Assembly: GCF_002976435.1 (NCBI RefSeq)
Contig: NZ_PUGF01000031.1
Coordinates: 1-52,996, forward strand
Source: Solimicrobium silvestre
GTDB lineage: Bacteria; Pseudomonadota; Gammaproteobacteria; Burkholderiales; Burkholderiaceae_D
Direction: 5' to 3'
Length of the DNA: 52,996 nucleotides
In this document: positions 16,656 to 24,188 of the stretch, one piece after another
Layout: each line of letters opens with the position of its first letter
Numbering within the stretch: the stretch's first letter is position 1
Notes under the pieces: model-generated
Seen by the model: only the letters and a program-made list of their open reading frames with translations
The model's database searches: none
Told to the model about the DNA's origin: nothing
Made by a program: the position numbers and the translations under genes

Positions 16656-16689
16656 TGAGCTATCCCTAGCTAATGACAAAGTATATACC

Positions 16690-16899
16690 ATGACAACCAC
16701 CCAACAAAAACAGCCCAAACAGCTCCGCGTTCAACGCGGCATTCTGGGTGGACCATTGAATCTGCGCCTGACCCCAGATGAAATGATCCGCGTAGAAAAA
16801 TATGCGGCCGATGAGTTCCGCTCTCGCGCTTCCTTCTTGCGCGTCATGATCCTTGCGGGTTTAGAACAGTATGAACGCAACATTGCCATTAATCAATAA
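16690..16899 (+). CDS. small ribbon-helix-helix-like early protein
   Basis: 69 residues from ATG 16690, 35 bases after the early -10 box. It begins with a Gln/Lys-rich stretch, then GGPLNLRLTPDEMIRVEKYA and RSRASFLRVMILAGLEQYER, the strand-helix-helix arrangement of small Arc/MetJ-type DNA binders. In P2 the gene at this position is cox, the repressor antagonist and excisionase, but no sequence likeness to Cox is evident. First gene of the early operon; likely regulator of the lysis-lysogeny switch by position. Confidence 0.65.
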   Translation: MTTTQQKQPKQLRVQRGILGGPLNLRLTPDEMIRVEKYAADEFRSRASFLRVMILAGLEQYERNIAINQ

Positions 16900-16917
16900 T
16901 TGCAAAGGACTTTAACT

Positions 16918-17115
16918 ATGTATCCCGATACAAAACGTCTTCGTCACAACCGCATTATGGTGAGCCTGGACGATTACGAACATGATCTGATTAATGCGCT
17001 GGCGAACTACCGGGGCGAATCATTAGCCGTCATCGCCCGCCAGATGATCATGCGGGAAGCTGTCGCTTTGCTTACTGCTGACCATGCCGACAGCTTATCG
17101 CGTCGTAGCGCATAA
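16918..17115 (+). CDS. small ribbon-helix-helix-like early protein 2
   Basis: 65 residues; AAGGA precedes ATG 16918. NRIMVSLDDYEHDLINALAN and GESLAVIARQMIMREAVALL give a strand followed by two helices, as in the preceding gene, so the two may be tandem paralogues. Function unknown; DNA-binding is likely from the fold pattern. Confidence 0.6.
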   Translation: MYPDTKRLRHNRIMVSLDDYEHDLINALANYRGESLAVIARQMIMREAVALLTADHADSLSRRSA

Positions 17116-17154
17116 ACGAAGCCAGACATCAGCAACTTTTGAGTTACTCAAACT

Positions 17155-17364
17155 ATGCCAACACAAGAAATTACCTTTAGTGACGATGAGCGCGACATGC
17201 TAGAGCGCGTTCGTTTGCAACAAGGTCTGGCCACGTTAGAGCAGACCGCCGAGTGGTTGGTAAAGTCACGTTTACGCAATCAAACCAAACATTTTACTGG
17301 TCGCGGTCGTAGCCTGTATGCCGTCACTGCGTCAAGCACAAGGAAGTCACATGAGAGTCATTAG
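17155..17364 (+). CDS. small early phage protein overlapping ogr
   Basis: 69 residues. EITFSDDERDMLERVRLQQG and LEQTAEWLVKSRLRNQTKH suggest two helices with a RHH-like start, a type common beside ogr in betaproteobacterial P2-like prophages. Its last 14 bases overlap the Ogr-like gene. Function unknown. Confidence 0.55.
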   Translation: MPTQEITFSDDERDMLERVRLQQGLATLEQTAEWLVKSRLRNQTKHFTGRGRSLYAVTASSTRKSHESH

Positions 17365-17611
17365 CCTGCCCTGCCCCCATTGTGAAAGCCGTGTGTTAGC
17401 CAGAAAAAGCCGCACCTTGTCACCGTTATTTAAAGAGATTACGTACATGTGTCAGAACCCAGACTGTGGTCATACTTTTGTAGCTGGTTTAGAAGTATTG
17501 CGCACGCTGTCGCTGTCAGCACTACCTAAAACGAATCTACGCATTCCCATATCGCAGCATGTCCGCCATAACGCGGCGAATCAACTTTCATTGAATCTGT
17601 TTGTCGCTTAA
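17351..17611 (+). CDS. ogr: Ogr/Delta-family late gene activator
   Basis: 86 residues with four cysteines at positions 8, 11, 34 and 39, the C-x2-C-x22-C-x4-C zinc motif of P2 Ogr and P4 Delta (LPCPHCESRV, then YMCQNPDCGHTFVAGLEVL). These proteins bind upstream of the P2 late promoters and contact RNA polymerase alpha to switch on capsid, lysis and tail genes. Located in the early operon between repressor and replication gene, as in phiCTX/RSA1-like phages. The start ATG 17351 is chosen since the upstream extension is a shadow of the preceding gene. An intact activator suggests that late genes can still be induced. Confidence 0.88.
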   Translation: MRVISLPCPHCESRVLARKSRTLSPLFKEITYMCQNPDCGHTFVAGLEVLRTLSLSALPKTNLRIPISQHVRHNAANQLSLNLFVA

Positions 17612-17860
17612 GGACTGCCATGTTACCGACCATCCTCGCCCCGCCGTAATTAACACCACGCTGATTTAGCGCGCCCATTATTTCGTCGTACCTGCAACGC
17701 TTGAAAAATAGCGTGCGGGATTTGCTCACCCCAATGAAAGTGAATCATGAATTTCAACAGAAAAAAATCAGGAAGCAGAGCGGTTAATATTCTGAAAATT
17801 ATTGCTAACAAACCTGCGCTGGGCGTAGCGCAAGGCAAGTTAACGAAGAGTGTGTTTCCT

Positions 17861-18157
17861 TTAATTGGCCAGATCCATGGGGAAGCCAAAGATACCGTCA
17901 AACTTCCCCTTTTTGGGGATGCTGTCAATCATGTCGCGCATCCCGATGGAATGCAAGAAACCGAGCATGTCGAGTGCTTCTGGCATGCCCATGGCCTCCA
18001 CCGTGCGATACGCTACATAGCTCCCGTCAACGATCATGGCGATGCCGATGTAACGGGGCGGCGAGGGCCAGGGGTAGTGGTCATAGGTATTGATGAAATC
18101 AGTGATTTTGGTATCAAAGTCGGGTGCTTTATGACCCGGGTGCAGCGTTGTTTCCAT
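17861..18157 (-). CDS. orphan 98-residue protein, antisense inside the early operon
   Basis: GGAG stands ten bases before ATG 18157 on the minus strand. The product is soluble and mixed in composition: an N-terminal PDFDTKITDFINTYDHYPWP, then RYIGIAMIVDGSYVAYRTVE, and GMPEALDMLGFLHSIGMRDM. I recognise no family. The plus-strand frame over the same bases is longer but has an unnatural His/Cys-rich composition, so the minus strand is preferred. A further minus-strand frame continues after its stop (to about 17650) with a hydrophobic stretch, possibly a small second membrane gene. It faces against the early operon and looks like an inserted cargo gene. Confidence 0.55.
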   Translation of the reverse strand: METTLHPGHKAPDFDTKITDFINTYDHYPWPSPPRYIGIAMIVDGSYVAYRTVEAMGMPEALDMLGFLHSIGMRDMIDSIPKKGKFDGIFGFPMDLAN

Positions 18158-18197
18158 ACGGTGAACTCCATTTTATTTGAATGTGGATACTTGGCGA

Positions 18198-18367
18198 TCA
18201 TGCGTTATCCAAAGCGCACATGGTTACTATATTATAAATATGCTACGCCCTTAATGGGCGTGGGTATTAAAAAAACACGATTGCAAAACTTTTTGAGCGG
18301 AGTTCTCTGTGGCATCGCCATGTTCGCTCCTACCTTTGTGGTAGCGCTTGGTTGGGCAAAGGATTAG
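18198..18367 (+). CDS. possible small membrane protein
   Basis: A 55-codon frame from ATG 18198 ending two bases before the next start. It would encode a charged start, then LLYYKYATPLMGVGIKK and a hydrophobic segment (NFLSGVLCGIAMFAPTFVVA). The frame is open further upstream, but that part lies over the minus-strand orphan. An ACGCCC-TTAAT-GGGCGT hairpin lies within it (18245-18261). No family; tentative. Confidence 0.3.
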
Positions 18368-18369
18368 CC

Positions 18370-18537
18370 ATGCAACTACCGCTTTCGATTCGGATTACTT
18401 CCCCTAGCTTGTTCCGTGTAATTTTGCGGGAATACGTTTTCTGCAAGCAAGAACGCTTTTTTTGGTCGGTGAGTTTGCTTAGTTTTGATTTGCAAAACTT
18501 CTTGCACGAAGCTGGCGGTATGGCGGGGGAATGGTAA
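18370..18537 (+). CDS. small early phage protein, coupled to the next gene
   Basis: 55 residues from ATG 18370. Its stop overlaps the next start as TAATG, a translational coupling that argues for a real gene. Hydrophobic and basic residues are mixed (RITSPSLFRVILREYVF). No family is recognised. Confidence 0.4.
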   Translation: MQLPLSIRITSPSLFRVILREYVFCKQERFFWSVSLLSFDLQNFLHEAGGMAGEW

Positions 18538-18890
18538 TGAGCGTTTCACTTATTAATGATCACCTCTCTTTTCGCCCCGCGACTGACATCTTTAAAGTAT
18601 GGGATCAAGGCAGACCAACTCCGCCAAATAGCCCACTTGCATTACGTGCGCTAGCCGAAGCGAAAGCCGCGATACAACATCGCCAGGTAGAAAATAAAAG
18701 CCCACTGACGGCGCAACTATGGGGCGTGACACCTGCGGGTGTGCGACGCAATATATTGCGGGCGGCAGGCTTGGAAGACCACCGTTGGGATTGCCCTGTG
18801 CATTCCTTTAGCGATGCGGAGCGTATTGCCATGAAGGCGGCGGCAGAACATGGCGTTCGCTTGTATGAAAGAGCTAGTCATGCGATCTAA
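18537..18890 (+). CDS. hypothetical early phage protein
   Basis: 117 residues from the ATG in the TAATG junction at 18535-18539; a start six bases earlier is also possible. It contains SFRPATDIFKVWDQGRPTPP, a helical Ala-rich middle and a segment VTPAGVRRNILRAAGLE that resembles a helix-turn-helix. It lies directly before the replication gene and overlaps it by 11 bases, the place of P2 orf80-83-like genes of unknown role. No function assigned. Confidence 0.6.
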   Translation: MSVSLINDHLSFRPATDIFKVWDQGRPTPPNSPLALRALAEAKAAIQHRQVENKSPLTAQLWGVTPAGVRRNILRAAGLEDHRWDCPVHSFSDAERIAMKAAAEHGVRLYERASHAI

Positions 18891-20724
18891 ACAGAGAGAA
18901 ATGCCAGCGCAGCGTCGTCATGAATTATTTTTTGAAACGGCTAAATTTAAAACAGAAATTGCCCACATTCCTTACAAGTGGCGCAAGCGGTTAATCGCAC
19001 GCACGCTGGATAAAATGGCCTGGTCTTCCTGGCACAAAATTTATGAATCGATTGCGGTGAATTTCGTACGTGACTTTGCTAAACAGTACGTGCCAGCTGG
19101 TATCAATATGACTCAGGATGATAACGACATTATCGCCACCGCCAAGAAAGCCGCTGGCCAGGTATCGCAAGGGCTGTGTGCCGCGCAATCGGATCAACAC
19201 GCCTTGCTCATCATTAGCGCCCTCTGTCGTGACTATGGCATCGATACACCTGCCTTTGAAGAGTTAGCCGATGTCGTGGCACGTGCCATTGACCACCGCT
19301 GGTGGCGTCGCCAGCTACGCAAGAGCATCGGTCGTGCTTTTGAGGCCGGTAATATCCGGCTCGGTTATGTGCATTATCGGGGTGAACCGTATGCTAGCAA
19401 TGAAGCAGTGCTCGGACGGTTAGCACAGAACCGTCGTAACGCACTGGCCATGGCCGCCACTGTATTAGAAAACGAGAACGGCGAGCAATTCAGTATTGCC
19501 GATCTCGCAGAAAAAACGACTGCCAATAAATCCATACGAAGAGGAGAGTTAATGCTACGTATCAATGGTTTTGAAACCATCGCCAGGGAAACCGGCGACC
19601 AGGGTATTTTTGTGACGTGGACATGTCCATCGCACTTTCACGCGACCCGCCGTAATGGGTATGCCAACCCCAAATACAGTCATGCCACACCGCGTGAAGC
19701 GAATCAGTATTTGTGCAAAATGACCGCATTGTGTCGTTCGGCTCTAGCGCGTCTGGGCATTGGCATATACGGTTTCCGGATTGCAGAACCACATCATGAT
19801 TCCTGCCCACACTGGCACATGCTGTTATTCGTTCGTCCAACTGAAAAGTACAAGAAGCACCACATCCATGATGTCGCCGGCCGTGCGATTCGTATCATGA
19901 AGCGTTACGCCTGGCGCACTGAACGCGGTGAGCCTGGTGCATTTGAACATCGCTTAGATGTTAAGCGTATTGACTGGAGCAAGGGCAGTGCCGCTGGCTA
20001 TATCGCCAAATATGTCGCAAAAAACATCGACGGTGTTGAGCAACATAAAACCCGTGAAGGTTATACGGTCGCGACTGATTTAAATGGCGACGTGGAATTA
20101 ACACCTTCTATGCGCGTTGAAACGTGGGCTGCAAAGTGGGGCATCCGCCAGTTTCAACAATGGGGCGGTGCACCGGTCACCATTTGGCGTGAATTGCGTC
20201 GCATAAAAAAAGAGATGGTTAACAAAGCGCCGGAACCGATGCGACGTGCTTGGGACGCAGTACAAAAAATCGATGGCGAAAAACGCGCAGACTGGGCCGA
20301 ATATTTACGCGCCCAGGGCGGTGCAATTGTGCCACGTAAAGAGCTGGTGATTACCTTGGCCAAGGACGAAAAAACCGTCATCGGCCGGTACGGTGAAACG
20401 ATCAAAGTGACACCTTACGGTGTCCATTGTTCTGCCTTGATTGGGGTTGTTTTTAAGTCTGTGCGTCATACATGGATGCCGGTAAATAACGGTGGTGATG
20501 GGGCTGTTTTTGATCTTCCTCGGACTCGTGTAAATAACTGTACTCACCAAAACCCAGAATCACCTAAAACTAGACTGAACTCATCAACTTTTGATGTTAA
20601 CGATCAAAGTGAAAACAATAAAAGAACAACCAATGGTGATATTAGGGGTACTAACTTCCCCATATCCAAGAATGATCAATTAAAAACGCAACCAAGAATA
20701 AAGGAGTTAACTAATGAATGCTGA
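18880..20724 (+). CDS. A: replication initiator gpA (HUH endonuclease)
   Basis: 614 residues from ATG 18880, chosen for the AAAGAG six bases upstream; ATGs at 18850 and 18865 are alternatives. Phage_GPA family: nicks the phage origin and starts rolling-circle replication, staying bound to the 5' end. The HUH metal motif is HWH at residues 311-313 (CPHWHMLLFV) and the two catalytic tyrosines are Y374 and Y378 (AAGYIAKYVAKNI). The N-terminal third is helical and basic. The C-terminus is polar and Asn/Thr-rich, unlike the rest, possibly shortened compared with P2 gpA (761 residues). The nick site in P2-like phages lies inside A itself, so the origin is likely within this gene. Confidence 0.92.
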   Translation: MRSKQREMPAQRRHELFFETAKFKTEIAHIPYKWRKRLIARTLDKMAWSSWHKIYESIAVNFVRDFAKQYVPAGINMTQDDNDIIATAKKAAGQVSQGLCAAQSDQHALLIISALCRDYGIDTPAFEELADVVARAIDHRWWRRQLRKSIGRAFEAGNIRLGYVHYRGEPYASNEAVLGRLAQNRRNALAMAATVLENENGEQFSIADLAEKTTANKSIRRGELMLRINGFETIARETGDQGIFVTWTCPSHFHATRRNGYANPKYSHATPREANQYLCKMTALCRSALARLGIGIYGFRIAEPHHDSCPHWHMLLFVRPTEKYKKHHIHDVAGRAIRIMKRYAWRTERGEPGAFEHRLDVKRIDWSKGSAAGYIAKYVAKNIDGVEQHKTREGYTVATDLNGDVELTPSMRVETWAAKWGIRQFQQWGGAPVTIWRELRRIKKEMVNKAPEPMRRAWDAVQKIDGEKRADWAEYLRAQGGAIVPRKELVITLAKDEKTVIGRYGETIKVTPYGVHCSALIGVVFKSVRHTWMPVNNGGDGAVFDLPRTRVNNCTHQNPESPKTRLNSSTFDVNDQSENNKRTTNGDIRGTNFPISKNDQLKTQPRIKELTNEC

Positions 20725-20923
20725 ATTCATGCTTTTAGCAATCTACAATTCTCCAGTCTTAACACTGGAGCAGGTTTGCCATATAGTCGGCGTAGCTAAG
20801 GATACCGCCTACGTACAACGATCAAATGGCACCTTCCCTATTCCGATGTCAGGGAAGCCCCTACGGGCTGATGTGCGCGACGTGGCTTTGTACATGGACA
20901 AAACTAGAGCTTCGGCAACGTGA
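20714..20923 (+). CDS. PrtN-like small DNA-binding protein (excisionase-type)
   Basis: 69 residues, overlapping gpA by 11 bases, with AAGGAG upstream. The sequence MNAEFMLLAIYNSPVLTLEQ, then VGVAKDTAYVQRSNGTFPIP and RADVRDVALYMDKTR follows the pyocin activator PrtN family pattern: a first helix, a winged helix-turn-helix and the ending DVRDLAxxxDxxR. In Pseudomonas, PrtN switches on pyocin genes; in many prophages relatives of this size precede the integrase and act like excisionases. Here no integrase follows. A hairpin 20 bases downstream ends the operon. Confidence 0.7.
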   Translation: MNAEFMLLAIYNSPVLTLEQVCHIVGVAKDTAYVQRSNGTFPIPMSGKPLRADVRDVALYMDKTRASAT

Positions 20924-20942
20924 ATTTAATAAATAAAAACTG

Positions 20943-20967
20943 CTTTCAGCATAATTTGTGCTGAAAG
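20943..20967 (+). terminator. perfect 9-bp hairpin ending the early operon
   Basis: CTTTCAGCA and TGCTGAAAG pair perfectly around a 7-base loop, 20 bases after the last early gene. No good T-run follows, so it may also be an end-processing hairpin. Confidence 0.5.
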
Positions 20968-21267
20968 TAAGATTATAAAAATCCTAGTTAGATAAGTTTA
21001 TCTTGAATACATTATGCGTATTCGCATGAAAAAAGCCACCCATTGCAGTCATTGATGTTTTGATGGGAATGCCTGCAGTGCGCCTGACCCACCAGATGAG
21101 GTTCTCCGAAGCGGTCATTCACAGCACTAAAATTATTTGGGGATTCCCCAATAACTGGCGCAAGCGTATCACGGCGTCCAAACCACGTCATCCCGCATTA
21201 TGGAGCGAGGGGTTCGATCGACTTTGCAGATTGCGGCCCTTGTTCGAAAATATGGCCAGGAGCCGGG
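20968..21267. other. prophage edge without recognised gene
   Basis: In phiCTX/RSA1-type prophages an integrase gene and attachment site would be expected here. I see no integrase motif in any frame, no tRNA and no clear direct repeat. Short ORFs in the stretch have unnatural composition. The first part is AT-rich and the part from about 21060 is more GC-rich, merging with the orphan gene that follows. Confidence 0.4.
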
Positions 21268-21888
21268 TCACGATTGAATCACCTGGCCTCCCGCATTCAA
21301 ATATTGAGGCACACTGCCAGGGACATTCGTCGCCTGCTGAACGCTCAGCGGCCCTGAGCCAGGGGGCCAGCTCATCATCGCACGGAACGCATCGGGCTGT
21401 TTGGCTTGCAGTGCGAATATGTCGCTGATGATTTGTCCCGGCGGGGTTCCTTTTGCGCTATCCGAGTTGTAAAGCTGAGTGACTTGGTTTTGATAAGACG
21501 CGTATTGCTTGGTGAAATAGGCTTGGCTGGCCACGGTCACCGGCGCGCCGTTCGTGTAAGTCACGGGGTCTCCAAAGGGCGCGCTGATCGACACCAAGCC
21601 GCCCACCGCCGATCCATCCATAGAGGTGTCGTGTGCCATCGCAGACGCCAAGCCCGCCCCCCATTGCGGATCGCTGTCGGCACTGGCGATAGTCCTGCTT
21701 TGATTTTGCTGATCTATCGCCATTGTTTGTTCATAGTTCAAATAGGTTTGGCCAGCTGCAGAAATAGCCACGCTGCTGGCCCCACCAGACGATTGAGGCT
21801 GGGAAGCGGGAATCTGCTGCCCGTCGCTTTGCGCCGTGCTGGAGACGAATGAGGGTTGCGAGGCGGAAATCGCTGAGACGAAAGACAT
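21268..21888 (-). CDS. orphan Ser/Gln/Ala-rich protein without cysteine
   Basis: 206 residues; AAGGAG eight bases before the ATG is a strong ribosome binding site. The N-terminal 55 residues are Ser/Gln/Ala-rich and disordered-looking (QQIPASQPQSSGGASSVAIS). The rest contains GQTYLNYEQTMAIDQQNQSR, YFTKQYASYQNQVTQLYN, and a Pro/Gly-rich end. There is no cysteine and no cleavable signal peptide. Third-codon positions are much richer in G and C than in the neighbours, suggesting recent acquisition. I know no function. Cysteine-free, Ser-rich N-termini occur in type III secreted proteins, but nothing here proves export. Confidence 0.6.
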   Translation of the reverse strand: MSFVSAISASQPSFVSSTAQSDGQQIPASQPQSSGGASSVAISAAGQTYLNYEQTMAIDQQNQSRTIASADSDPQWGAGLASAMAHDTSMDGSAVGGLVSISAPFGDPVTYTNGAPVTVASQAYFTKQYASYQNQVTQLYNSDSAKGTPPGQIISDIFALQAKQPDAFRAMMSWPPGSGPLSVQQATNVPGSVPQYLNAGGQVIQS

Positions 21889-22314
21889 GGCATGGCTCCT
21901 TTACAACTTGGACCAACATCCGAAGTTGGACTCTTGCGCGACATCATACCCGCGCCACCGTGGCGACGATCGATGGATCAGTCAGACAAAAGCATCTCAA
22001 ATCCTCGAATTGGCGACAAACATGGGACTTTCAATACCCCGCCTCACTTGTGCTCTTACCTTCAATCTAGCACATTGCGGGAATGGCTTATTTGAAATGC
22101 GAATAAGCACATTACGGATTTATTACGGATTTTAGAGGTAGCTCTATAGGAGAAAAGTACCTTATTCAGTTCAATCCATCATCGGAGCGACGGAAACGCG
22201 GCGGGAGGGTAATTTAGGTGAAGTCACAAACGGGCTCTTAAAATAGCGTACAGCAAAAATAAGTCGCTATTTTACCTGTTCGTAGCACATTGGGTGAGGT
22301 GCGTCAGAACAAAA
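21889..22314. other. intergenic stretch, one inverted repeat
   Basis: No supported gene. TAAAATAGCG (22239-22248) and CGCTATTTTA (22265-22274) are inverted repeats separated by 16 bases. Open frames in 21836-22135 are shadows with poor composition and no ribosome binding sites. Confidence 0.4.
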
Positions 22315-22343
22315 CGCCGCATCAATAGTATGTTGATGCGGCG
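22311..22343 (-). terminator. intrinsic terminator of pglL
   Basis: CGCCGCATCAA (22315-22325) and TTGATGCGGCG (22333-22343) form an 11-bp GC-rich stem; on the minus strand it is followed by TTTTG. It lies 20 bases after the pglL stop. Confidence 0.8.
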
Positions 22344-22363
22344 CAAATGGTGTTTTGTTACGA

Positions 22364-24112
22364 TTATTTTTTGGAAGAAGTTGATTCAGTTTCAGGTTTG
22401 TTAGCGGAATCTGGCTTAGGCATACGCTTAAATATCTCAGAAAAATTACGGGGATCTTGCTCCGCATATTTCGCCCACAAAGCGTAACTTTTCGGATAAT
22501 AATTCTGATTTAAACGTTGATTCGCCGTCATTACCTGTAAAGCTTCTGTTGCCCGCTGATTTAAGGCGTACGCCAGAGCCAACCTTTCCAAAACAGGGGG
22601 AAATCCAAAACTGAGTGACATTTTTTCAAGGAAAGTAATATCTTGTGCTGGCATTCCTGTATAAATCTTGATTTTATCGATACGGAAATAATCGTAAAAC
22701 TGCGGAAACAAAGTAAATTCAGGTTTATCTGTGCCTCCCTTCCCTTTAGTAGAGCCCATTTGCTCCCAATACAAAGCCTGGAAACCATCTACTACGCGAT
22801 GATAATCCCAACTTACCGCACCAATTGCAAGCAGTGCAGCGACAAAAAAACTAATAATCCAACTACGTACACAACCAAACTGAAGCCCCCCTAAATTTGA
22901 GCCATGTGCAGCGCCAACCATAACGCCAAACGGAATTAATATATATGCATTCCAGAGCGGAAATTCAACCATACTATGTACCGCTACTGCACAAAACATC
23001 AAACTAAGATAACGAATATGTACATTACGCCAATATTTAAGACAACTGACATAGAACCAGTAAACTGTGCTTGCAACAATCAGCAATGTAGCCGGCCAAC
23101 CAAGTTCAGCAGCCAAATTGAGCACAAAATTATGCGCATAATCACTCATTCCCACTGGCTCAAACAAAGGTGATAACGCCACTTGATATTGACCGAACTG
23201 CAACCAGCCAACACCAAACCACGGATGCATTAAACTCATCACCCACGCTTGATGCCACAAGATAAGCCGCTCATTATGTCCAGCACGCTGAGCAGCGGTT
23301 TCAAATGAATGATAACCAACATAAGACAAAAAACTCGGTGCAAAAACCACCATTAAAGCAAATAAAAACAATAAGAATACAAGCACATGCCGATCCACTA
23401 GCTTGCAATCGCGTGGATGAAACCAACAAGCAAGAACAAACAAAGGCAAAATAATCCAGGCAATTCGGGATTGGGTAAGGGTTAATCCCCACAATACAAT
23501 CATCACAATACTAATTGCCATCGATTTATTTAGACGGCTGCTCTGATACATCCACCATACAGACGCAAGTGAAAAACACATCAATAAAGCCAATAAATTA
23601 GGTTGAGCAAGATTAGCATATAGGCGGCTGACGATTCCATTTACATTCGTAGGCATCACAAACGGCATAGCGTTCAAACCAGCTATCTGAATATGTTGAA
23701 ACACCACCGATAACAATGAAGTCACCACAAATACACAAGAAAACGCAAAGCAAAGCTTTTCCATCCCTTGTAGATGCCTGACTAGCGTAGCACCAAAAAT
23801 GATCGCCAATATAAAACAAAATAGTTCAACAATTGGAAAAAAACTATCCATCGGCATCAACAAAAATCCGTTCCAAGTCTGTAGAGCAATGATAATTATC
23901 ATGCCTATTGGCAAAAATACGGCGGATGGTATTTGTATAGTTAGTTTTGGACTAAAACTTAAAAAACCAATACCAAATACCAATGCTGTTATCGTCAAAG
24001 CATCATGATAATAATTACGGTATGGATGGATATGAAAAGGATGAATGTAACTACAAAACAAAAAAAACGCGAATATCCCAATGACGTAGTTCAGTTGTTT
24101 ATTATTAAGCAT
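22364..24112 (-). CDS. pglL: pilin O-oligosaccharyltransferase, PglL/TfpO type
   Basis: 582-residue inner-membrane protein that moves a lipid-linked glycan onto Ser or Thr of type IV pilin in the periplasm. About ten to twelve hydrophobic helices cover residues 5-420. The Wzy_C-like region holds SRIAWIILPLFVLACW about residue 225 and, in the long periplasmic loop, HNERLILWHQAWVMSLMHPW with FGVGWLQFGQY, the family's conserved GxGxxxF-type block; SDYAHNFVLNLAAELG follows, containing the expected His. After the last helix a soluble C-terminal domain of about 150 residues is helical, as in VCBL/PglL_A proteins. It lies downstream of TfpZ and two pilins, so pilin is the expected substrate. Confidence 0.88.
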   Translation of the reverse strand: MLNNKQLNYVIGIFAFFLFCSYIHPFHIHPYRNYYHDALTITALVFGIGFLSFSPKLTIQIPSAVFLPIGMIIIIALQTWNGFLLMPMDSFFPIVELFCFILAIIFGATLVRHLQGMEKLCFAFSCVFVVTSLLSVVFQHIQIAGLNAMPFVMPTNVNGIVSRLYANLAQPNLLALLMCFSLASVWWMYQSSRLNKSMAISIVMIVLWGLTLTQSRIAWIILPLFVLACWFHPRDCKLVDRHVLVFLLFLFALMVVFAPSFLSYVGYHSFETAAQRAGHNERLILWHQAWVMSLMHPWFGVGWLQFGQYQVALSPLFEPVGMSDYAHNFVLNLAAELGWPATLLIVASTVYWFYVSCLKYWRNVHIRYLSLMFCAVAVHSMVEFPLWNAYILIPFGVMVGAAHGSNLGGLQFGCVRSWIISFFVAALLAIGAVSWDYHRVVDGFQALYWEQMGSTKGKGGTDKPEFTLFPQFYDYFRIDKIKIYTGMPAQDITFLEKMSLSFGFPPVLERLALAYALNQRATEALQVMTANQRLNQNYYPKSYALWAKYAEQDPRNFSEIFKRMPKPDSANKPETESTSSKK

Positions 24113-24188
24113 AAATAGGGAAAGTTATAATGAGGAAGTTACTTCAAGGCACTGTCGCGTCTTATGCTTACAGACTTGTCGGCAAAGA

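Noticed and set aside
17747-18157. Long plus-strand frame opposite the 98-residue orphan
   Set aside because: Composition is rich in His, Cys and Gly in an unnatural way, and there is no good ribosome binding site; the minus strand gives a better protein. Only its last 55 codons are kept as tentative.
20924-21267. Integrase or attachment site
   Set aside because: No Arg-His-Arg-Tyr pattern in any frame, no tRNA or direct repeat visible.
21406-22135. Several plus-strand frames beside the orphan gene
   Set aside because: They mirror the GC-rich minus-strand gene or have Arg/His-rich noncoding composition.
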